Source: Alphaproteobacteria bacterium (GTDB lineage Bacteria > Pseudomonadota > Alphaproteobacteria > JAJTHO01 > CANGYM01). Taken from it: a stretch of DNA of 36,950 bases. Below the pieces are notes generated by a model. That model made no database searches and was not told the origin of the DNA. It was given only the letters and a program-made list of their open reading frames with translations. This document shows positions 32,301 to 36,950 of this stretch, in pieces; position 1 is the stretch's first letter, and the number at the start of each line of letters is the position of its first letter. The stretch lies in the NCBI GenBank assembly GCA_947458145.1, contig CANGYM010000005.1, positions 1 through 36,950 on the forward strand, in the 5' to 3' direction. The position numbers and the translations under genes are program-made.

Positions 32301-33332
32301 TCATTTCCGATTCAACAAAGGGTGCTGGGGTGGTGCCAGATCCGGATCATCCTGTGGCCAACTGGCCGCCAGAAACAAACTGGCCACCACCACAATGAAC
32401 AAACCCGCCCCCACACCCAGCAGGGCATGAATCACACGCAAAAACGTTTCTGACGCCCCAAACAACCGCAGCAACCCCGTTTTGGATTGCAACGCCAGAA
32501 CCGCCAGCGTGGCTGTGGTGATAAAGGTCCCCACGCCCATGGCCAGCGTGGCCAAAACCCCCGCCCACACCGCGCCCATCATGCAGGCAAACACCAACAG
32601 AATAATGGCCCCCGTGCAGGGCCGAATGCCGATGGACAGAATCATCAGGGCAAGGGATCGCCGGTCAGAAGCCGCCGCCACCGCCGCAGGATCCATCCCG
32701 TGATTGCAATCTTCATGGTGGTGATGCGGCTCTTTAATATGCCATGCTTCGCGCAGGCCGCGCATCAGCAGGGCCAGACCCACCAGCGCCATAAAGCCAT
32801 AACCGGCAACCTCTAGCCACGCGGCGGCCTTTTCGATTTCATGACGGGCCAAACCCAGAATCTGATAAAGCCCCACCACCAAAACAATGGCCGTGATGGC
32901 TTGGAGCAAAGACGACAAGGCCGAAACCATAATTCCGCGCCTGAGCGTATGCCGCCCCGCCAGCAAATAGCCGGTAACAATCACCTTGCCATGCCCAGGC
33001 CCCACCGCATGAAAAATGCCATACAAAAACCCCACACTGACCAGCGATAACGTGGCCCCCAGCGCATTGGTTTCCGCCACCGCCCGCAAATCCCTGCCCA
33101 TGGTTTCATGAAACAGCTTTTGCTGGGCCTGTATCCACAGCAGCGCGGTGGCAACAGCATCTTCCCACACAGGAAAGAAGACCACCACGCCTGCCACCAA
33201 GACAAGAAACACCACCAACAGGACAAGGCGGGCCTTTCGTGTCTGCGGCGGCAAAGGGGCAGGACCGGCATCCTCGTGATGATGGGTGCATCCTGTATGA
33301 CCGTGATGATGGTGGGGGTGTTCGGGCATCAT
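32301..33332 (-). CDS. zevB: NicO-family permease, ZevB-like zinc transporter
   Basis: A 343-aa inner membrane protein with about seven hydrophobic segments and the NicO/RcnA signatures FHAVGPGHGKVIVTGYLL and ILSIGIRPCTGAIILLVF. It has a histidine-rich N-terminus (EHPHHHHGHTG and THHHEDAG) and a second His cluster in the central loop (EPHHHHEDCNHG). By sequence alone it could be a nickel/cobalt exporter. The DUF1007 partner just upstream and the downstream zur instead match the ZevAB zinc-import pair of Haemophilus influenzae. The start is 33332 or 33329; the ribosome site is weak and translation is probably coupled to the upstream gene, whose stop is 9 bp away. Confidence 0.85.
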   Translation of the reverse strand: MMPEHPHHHHGHTGCTHHHEDAGPAPLPPQTRKARLVLLVVFLVLVAGVVVFFPVWEDAVATALLWIQAQQKLFHETMGRDLRAVAETNALGATLSLVSVGFLYGIFHAVGPGHGKVIVTGYLLAGRHTLRRGIMVSALSSLLQAITAIVLVVGLYQILGLARHEIEKAAAWLEVAGYGFMALVGLALLMRGLREAWHIKEPHHHHEDCNHGMDPAAVAAASDRRSLALMILSIGIRPCTGAIILLVFACMMGAVWAGVLATLAMGVGTFITTATLAVLALQSKTGLLRLFGASETFLRVIHALLGVGAGLFIVVVASLFLAASWPQDDPDLAPPQHPLLNRK

Positions 33333-33341
33333 GGGATTTTA

Positions 33342-34019
33342 TCAGGGTTGACAGTGGATACGAACACGCTCGGCAAAAAAACGCCCCAGATCATCCGGCG
33401 CTTTGGCATTTTTATCCAACGCCCCTGCCATGGCAATGATGGCAACGTCGGGTTTGGGACGCTCTAAGGTTGCGCGACAGGATGGGGCATTGCGGATCGT
33501 CACGCCGTCTTTGTCCACGTGTTTCATATCAATATAATAACTGGGATCGTAAATCCGATAACTGACGGCCTGTTTTTGGGGATGAACAGGGTTTTCTAAA
33601 ATCAAGGTAAAGGAAAGACGGATCCGATTGTCCGTGATATCCGAGGCCACATCCCGATACCCCGTGAAGTTCACACGGGTTGTATCCGCATCCATAAAGG
33701 TAAAATAACCAAACGGTTTCAGGTTATCCAAGTTCTGCTGACCCAGTTCCAATAGTTTTTTTGTATCGAGGGTCTTTTTCTGGCCAACACCAAAATCCTG
33801 CAGGGCAAATTCGGTGTAAAATTCATCAAACAGCCACGTCTGCCGTAGACCCGTGATCTGGCCCTGTGCATCAAACAGAATTTCCGATTGCACATCAATC
33901 CACGCATGGGGATGGGCGCGGGCGGGCGCAGAACTCAGGCACAGGACAAACAGCCCTGCACCGCCAGCAACAAGAAAAAAAGATAAAGACCGCAAAATTG
34001 TTCTAGCCAAGGCTGTCAT
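33342..34019 (-). CDS. zevA: DUF1007 periplasmic protein, ZevA-like
   Basis: A 225-aa protein from the ATG at 34019: signal peptide (hydrophobic residues 8-30, cleavage near ARA), then the DUF1007 start HPHAWIDVQSEILFD and the family core GLRQTWLFDEFYTEFAL and FTFMDADTTRVNF. ZevA is the periplasmic partner of the ZevB permease. The -10 of its predicted promoter ends 9 bp before this ATG, so the mRNA would be leaderless or nearly so. A longer frame from 34076 has a GGGGG ribosome-like site but would place the Zur box inside the gene and add 19 residues before the signal peptide, so it is less likely. Confidence 0.85.
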   Translation of the reverse strand: MTALARTILRSLSFFLVAGGAGLFVLCLSSAPARAHPHAWIDVQSEILFDAQGQITGLRQTWLFDEFYTEFALQDFGVGQKKTLDTKKLLELGQQNLDNLKPFGYFTFMDADTTRVNFTGYRDVASDITDNRIRLSFTLILENPVHPQKQAVSYRIYDPSYYIDMKHVDKDGVTIRNAPSCRATLERPKPDVAIIAMAGALDKNAKAPDDLGRFFAERVRIHCQP

Positions 34020-34021
34020 GG

Positions 34022-34057
34022 TGTTATAGTATAACATGCGATGTTTTTTTAAGGCAA
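34022..34057. promoter_or_regulatory. Divergent zev/znu promoter region with Zur operator
   Basis: The palindrome TGTTATAGTATAACA (34022-34036) differs from the zigA box only in the central base triplet. On the minus strand it contains the zevA -10 TATACT (34028-34033), 18 bp from -35 TTGCCT (34052-34057). On the plus strand TATAGT (34025-34030) can serve as -10 for znu; its -35 is poor (TTCTAG 34001-34006, 18-bp spacer). One operator can therefore cover two face-to-face promoters. Confidence 0.88.
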
Positions 34058-34067
34058 GCCCAAAACC

Positions 34068-34184
34068 ATGAGCCATTTTTCCCCCAGACCCACATGCTTA
34101 TCATATTCGGCGGGTGTGCGTCTGCTTTTTGTTGCGGTGTTGCTGCTGGTGTTATGGGCTGTGATGGGCGCGGTTTTGTCATGA
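34068..34184 (+). CDS. Small predicted membrane peptide upstream of znuC, 38 aa
   Basis: The frame starts at ATG 34068, about 31 nt after the predicted znu transcription start, and ends at TGA 34182-34184, overlapping the znuC ATG as ATGA. The same 4-bp junction joins znuC to znuB. The peptide has a short polar start with a Cys (MSHFSPRPTCLSY) and one uninterrupted hydrophobic helix (RLLFVAVLLLVLWAVMGAVL). The ribosome site is weak (AAGG 13 bp upstream). The overlap, position in the operon and clean single-helix form favour a real gene. No family is recognised; a regulatory or stabilising role for the Znu transporter is inference. Confidence 0.55.
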   Translation: MSHFSPRPTCLSYSAGVRLLFVAVLLLVLWAVMGAVLS

Positions 34185-34903
34185 GTCTGGTGTTTCACAA
34201 TCTAACCGTCGGCTATGACAGACACCCTGCGGTGCATCATTTGTGCGGCACGCTGAAGGATAACAGCCTAACGGCCATTATTGGCCCCAACGGCGGGGGA
34301 AAAAGCACACTGCTAAAGGCCATTGTGGGATTGTTAAAACCCCTGTCGGGCCATATTCAAAAAACCGGTCGGTGCCAAGTGGCCTATCTGCCCCAAGTGA
34401 CCGAGATCGACCGCAGCTTTCCGGTGTCAGTTTTTGATACCGTTCTTTTGGGATTTTGGCCCGTGTGTGGTCTGTGGAGGGGCATCACAAGGCACCAACG
34501 CCACGAAGCCCTGCAGGCTCTAGAGGCGGTGGGCATGGAATCCTTTGCCGCCCGTCCCATTTCGGCATTGTCATCGGGGCAGTTCCAGCGGGTTCTGTTT
34601 GCCCGCCTGATGGTGCAGAATGCGGATGTGTTCTTGCTGGATGAACCCTTCGCCGCCATCGATAGTCGCACCACGGTCGACCTGATGCAGGTTTTAATCA
34701 ACTGGCATCAACAGGGGAAAACTGTGGTGGCGGTCGTTCACGATCTACCCCAAGTCAAAGCCTTGTTTCCTGAGGTTTTGCTGCTGGCGCGGGAGTGTAT
34801 TGCCTGGGGCCCAACCCCCGCCGTCATGACAGAAGACAACCTGCGCAAGGCCGATGGGCTGGCGCGGCAATGGCATGACCATGGCGAGGTCTGCGCCGCA
34901 TGA
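34181..34903 (+). CDS. znuC: Zinc ABC transporter ATP-binding protein
   Basis: A 240-aa ABC ATPase: Walker A IIGPNGGGKSTLLKAIVG (near residue 30-47), Q-loop LPQVTEID, signature ALSSGQFQRVLFARLM (LSSGQ in place of LSGGQ, common in metal transporters), Walker B VFLLDEPF and the switch His in VAVVHDLP. It powers the ZnuB permease for zinc import. The ATG at 34181 gives the family start MSLVFHNLTVGYD; an open frame back to 34094 adds non-family residues and overlaps the small membrane ORF. The stop overlaps the znuB start (ATGA). Confidence 0.95.
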   Translation: MSLVFHNLTVGYDRHPAVHHLCGTLKDNSLTAIIGPNGGGKSTLLKAIVGLLKPLSGHIQKTGRCQVAYLPQVTEIDRSFPVSVFDTVLLGFWPVCGLWRGITRHQRHEALQALEAVGMESFAARPISALSSGQFQRVLFARLMVQNADVFLLDEPFAAIDSRTTVDLMQVLINWHQQGKTVVAVVHDLPQVKALFPEVLLLARECIAWGPTPAVMTEDNLRKADGLARQWHDHGEVCAA

Positions 34904-35772
34904 GCCTATACACCATCCTGATTGCCCCCTTTGCTGAGTATGGGTTTATGACCAAGGCCCTGCTGGGCTGCATTCTGTTGAGCCTGAGCAGTGCCCCGCT
35001 GGGGGTTCTGTTGATGCTGCGGCAAATGAGCCTGATGGGCGATGCCATGGCCCATGCTGTTTTGCCCGGGGTGGCTGTGGGGTTTTTGCTGGGGGGGGCG
35101 TCGTTGCCCCTGATGAGTTTGGGGGGCTTTGTGGCGGGCGTTATGATTGCCGTTCTGGTGGGTCTGGCCACCCGCAGCACCACCCTGAAGGAAGATGCCA
35201 ATCTGGCCGCGTTTTACCTGATGGCCCTTAGCCTTGGCGTGTTGCTGATTTCGCTGAAAGGCAACACGGTGGATTTGATGCACCTTTTGTTTGGCAGTGT
35301 TCTGGCGGTGGATGATGCGTCTTTGCGCCTGATGGCGGGGGTGTCATCGTTTACCCTGATCACCTTTGCCCTGTTTTATCGGGCGCTGCTGACAGAGGCC
35401 TTTGATCCTGTTTTTTTGCGTTCCGTTTGCAATCGGTCGGGGGTGTTTCACCTGTTGTTTTTGGTGCTGGTGGTGGTGAATCTGGTGGCCAGCTTTCAGG
35501 CGCTGGGCACCCTGATGGCCGTGGGGCTGATGATGCTGCCGGCGGTGGCATCCCGTTTTTGGGCCCAAGGATTTGCCCCCATGATGTTGGTGGCGGCGGG
35601 ATTTGGTTTGTTTGCCAGCACGGCGGGCCTGCTGCTGTCGTATCACATCAACGTGCCCTCGGGGCCCGCCATTATTTTATCGGCGGGGGTGATTTATCTG
35701 ATATCCCTGCTGTTTGGGCGTTTTGGCAGTGTGCGGGCGCGGTATTTTCCGTTTAAACACCTGAATCAATAA
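34900..35772 (+). CDS. znuB: Zinc ABC transporter permease
   Basis: A 290-aa ABC-3 family permease with about eight to nine transmembrane segments. Conserved features are the LLGCILLSLSSAPLGVLLMLRQMSLMGDAMAHAVLPGVAVGF start (read as two adjacent blocks), the coupling helix region around SLMGDAMAHAVLPG, FQALGTLMAVGLMMLPA and the late PSGPAIILSAGVIYL. Length is normal (260-300 aa). It is coupled to znuC by a 4-bp overlap, and znuA follows 9 bp downstream. Confidence 0.95.
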   Translation: MSLYTILIAPFAEYGFMTKALLGCILLSLSSAPLGVLLMLRQMSLMGDAMAHAVLPGVAVGFLLGGASLPLMSLGGFVAGVMIAVLVGLATRSTTLKEDANLAAFYLMALSLGVLLISLKGNTVDLMHLLFGSVLAVDDASLRLMAGVSSFTLITFALFYRALLTEAFDPVFLRSVCNRSGVFHLLFLVLVVVNLVASFQALGTLMAVGLMMLPAVASRFWAQGFAPMMLVAAGFGLFASTAGLLLSYHINVPSGPAIILSAGVIYLISLLFGRFGSVRARYFPFKHLNQ

Positions 35773-35781
35773 AGGAGCCTC

Positions 35782-36711
35782 ATGATGAAAAAAACACTAT
35801 CGGCCCTCCTCCTGGTGGCAGTCATGATCATGGGGGCCAGTGCCGCCCAGGCGGAGCCGCTGAAGGTGGTGGCCAGTTTTACGATTTTGGGGGACTTGGC
35901 CAAACAGGTGGGGGGGGATGATGTCACCGTGACCACACTGGTGGGGCCCAATGGCGATGCCCACGTGTTTCAACCCACACCAAGCGACGCCAAGGCCCTG
36001 AAAGATGCCGATATGATCATCATCAATGGCTTGGGGTTCGAGGGATGGATGGGCCGCCTCATCAAAGCATCGGGCACCAAAGCCCCTGTTGTCACCGCCA
36101 GCGCGGGCATCACCAAAACCCTGACGCTGAAAGACACCGAAGATAAAAATCACGATCATGATCACCACCACCATGGCAGCATCGATCCCCATGCCTGGCA
36201 AAGCATCACCCAAGGCCGGATGTATGTGAAAACCATCGCTGGTGCCCTGCAAAAAACCGATCCCGCCAACGCCAACAACTACGGCGAAAGGGCCGCCAAG
36301 CTGGATACTGAGCTGGCGGCGCTGGATGCGTGGGTCAAAACAGAAATCGCTACCGTGCCGGCTGACAAGCGCCGCGTGATTACCACCCACGATGCCTTTG
36401 GGTATTTTGCCGATGCGTATCAGGTGACCTTTTTGGCCCCCACGGGATTTAGCACCGATGATGAACCCAGCGCCAAGGAAATGAAGCACTTAATCCAGCA
36501 AATCCAATCCGGCAAAACCCGCGCCCTGTTTTTGGAAAGCATGGGAAACCCCAACATTATCAAACAACTGGCCGCCGAAACGGGGGCCGTGGTGGGTCCG
36601 GCGCTATACACCGATGCCCTGTCCACGGAAAGTGGCCCCGCAGCAACCTATCAAGCCTTGATGCGCTACAACGTCACGGCACTGGTGAAAGCCATGCAGC
36701 AAAATCCGTGA
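35782..36711 (+). CDS. znuA: Zinc ABC transporter substrate-binding protein
   Basis: A 309-aa periplasmic cluster A-I metal-binding protein. It has a signal peptide (MMKKTLSALLLVAVMIMGAS, cleavage near AQA), a first lobe starting with KVVASFTILGDLAKQVGGD, the zinc ligand His in GPNGDAHVFQPTPSD, a flexible His/Asp loop (HDHDHHHHG) followed by the ligand IDPHAWQS, then TTHDAFGYFA with the third His, and LSTESGPAATY at the end. The His-rich loop distinguishes zinc binders from the manganese group. AAGGAG lies 4 bp before ATG 35782 and 7 bp before the second ATG 35785, which may be the true start. Last gene of the znu operon. Confidence 0.96.
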   Translation: MMKKTLSALLLVAVMIMGASAAQAEPLKVVASFTILGDLAKQVGGDDVTVTTLVGPNGDAHVFQPTPSDAKALKDADMIIINGLGFEGWMGRLIKASGTKAPVVTASAGITKTLTLKDTEDKNHDHDHHHHGSIDPHAWQSITQGRMYVKTIAGALQKTDPANANNYGERAAKLDTELAALDAWVKTEIATVPADKRRVITTHDAFGYFADAYQVTFLAPTGFSTDDEPSAKEMKHLIQQIQSGKTRALFLESMGNPNIIKQLAAETGAVVGPALYTDALSTESGPAATYQALMRYNVTALVKAMQQNP

Positions 36712-36740
36712 CAGGGTTTTTTGGTCTATAGTATTTTCAA

Positions 36741-36841
36741 TTTATTTTCCTACTGAGCCGAGAACAAGCCTGGCGGAGCGATGCCTAGTGAATCTAGGTG
36801 AGCGACGCTAGGCGCCGTTCGCAGGCCAGTACGAAAATAAA
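36741..36841. repeat. 101-bp imperfect palindrome
   Basis: Left arm from TTTATTTTCCTACTG to CCTAG (36784-36788), loop TGAAT (36789-36793), right arm from CTAGG (36794-36798) to CAGTACGAAAATAAA. The arms match over most of their 48 bases, with a few mismatches and one bulge. It begins 29 bp after the znuA stop, so it can act as a terminator or mRNA-end hairpin on either strand. Its size and the flanking repeats make a mobile or repetitive palindromic element equally likely. Confidence 0.8.
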
Positions 36842-36849
36842 GTGTCAAA

Positions 36850-36892
36850 GCAAATTAGAAATGTCCGCATTGAGCAAATTAGAAATGTCCGC
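36850..36892. mobile_element. Two 19-bp direct repeats, probable end of an insertion sequence
   Basis: GCAAATTAGAAATGTCCGC occurs at 36850-36868 and again at 36874-36892, a 24-bp period. Just before the first copy is TGTCAAAG (36843-36850), a 5'-TG end. Several spaced copies of a transposase-binding sequence inside a TG terminus is the pattern of IS21-type element ends. No transposase is visible before the window ends, so this would be the left end of an element lying outside. The exact family is inference. Confidence 0.5.
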
Positions 36893-36950
36893 TTTTTGTT
36901 TTTTTAGGTGCAGGAGGCGGGGCAGGTTTTTATCCACAAATCCATAGCCC
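36893..36950. other. Window end, no gene seen
   Basis: A T-rich stretch (TTTTTGTTTTTTT) followed by GGAGGCGGGGCAGG. No start codon with a convincing frame is visible in the remaining bases. It may be the 5' region of a mobile-element gene continuing beyond the window. Confidence 0.4.

Noticed and set aside
32301-33332. Nickel/cobalt exporter RcnA
   Set aside because: The family (NicO) fits, but the DUF1007 partner, the zur gene directly downstream and the Zur operator point to zinc (ZevB-like).
36741-36841. Integron attC site
   Set aside because: The long palindrome lacks the paired R and L boxes (GTTRRRY/RYYYAAC) and no integrase or cassette array is present.
1-36950. CRISPR arrays
   Set aside because: No set of three or more regularly spaced direct repeats with unique spacers. 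The only paired direct repeats at distance are the two copies at 36850-36892.

Overview
The window looks like a chromosomal segment of a free-living or facultatively host-associated, flagellated Gram-negative alphaproteobacterium. The evidence is an alpha-type AddB, an alpha-type Zur operator (TGTTAT-N3-ATAACA), NuoD and SdhB of mitochondrial-like type, LpxC and an LptM-like lipoprotein (outer membrane), and a sigma-54-driven flagellin. Base composition is moderately GC-rich with many long G or C runs. It falls clearly at about 7.7-9.3 kb, 14.53-14.8 kb and 29.0-29.8 kb, where the genes have no recognisable family. The genus cannot be named from this sequence.

Layout. 1-2.5 kb: 3' end of a TonB-dependent receptor coupled to a PepSY membrane protein (iron-type uptake). 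2.5-5.9 kb, minus strand: glnA, grpE and a solitary nuoD whose frame is broken at a 12-base C tract. 6.0-9.8 kb: an unknown gene, a TolA-like protein with a long Lys-Pro-Glu-Pro repeat, an AT-rich unknown gene and a secreted protein. 9.9-14.5 kb: leuA, a lone MNT-type nucleotidyltransferase and addB without addA. 14.6-15.4 kb: an unknown 179-aa protein behind a promoter whose -35/-10 spacer is a (TA)n tract, closed by a strong terminator. 15.4-17.6 kb: holA and argC, divergent. 17.6-19.8 kb: flagellin with a perfect sigma-54 promoter and a strong terminator. 19.8-25.5 kb: a KefB-type antiporter, tRNA-Gly and tRNA-Leu, fabI-rlmH, sdhB with an LptM-like lipoprotein, and lpxC. 25.5-28.6 kb: a short phytoene/squalene-synthase-family protein, aroK and typA. 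28.6-30.5 kb: a small accessory patch with a retropepsin-like protease, an unknown gene broken at a second 12-base C tract, and a Phd/VapC toxin-antitoxin pair.

30.5-36.7 kb is the most coherent part, a compact zinc-starvation locus: a COG0523 GTPase (ZigA type), Zur, a ZevB-like NicO permease, a ZevA-like DUF1007 protein and ZnuCBA. Two near-identical 15-bp Zur palindromes sit on the -10 elements of the zigA promoter and of the divergent zev/znu promoters. A 38-codon membrane-peptide ORF lies between the second palindrome and znuC and overlaps znuC by ATGA. The inferred logic is that Zur with zinc shuts all three transcription units; on zinc depletion the cell makes two uptake routes (ZnuABC and ZevAB), a zinc-handling GTPase and more Zur. 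The window ends in a 101-bp imperfect palindrome and two 19-bp direct repeats that look like the terminal region of a mobile element lying mostly outside.

Many genes that usually sit in operons (nuoD, sdhB, grpE, tolA, addB, aroK, rlmH) stand here without their usual partners, so operons in this genome appear unusually dispersed.
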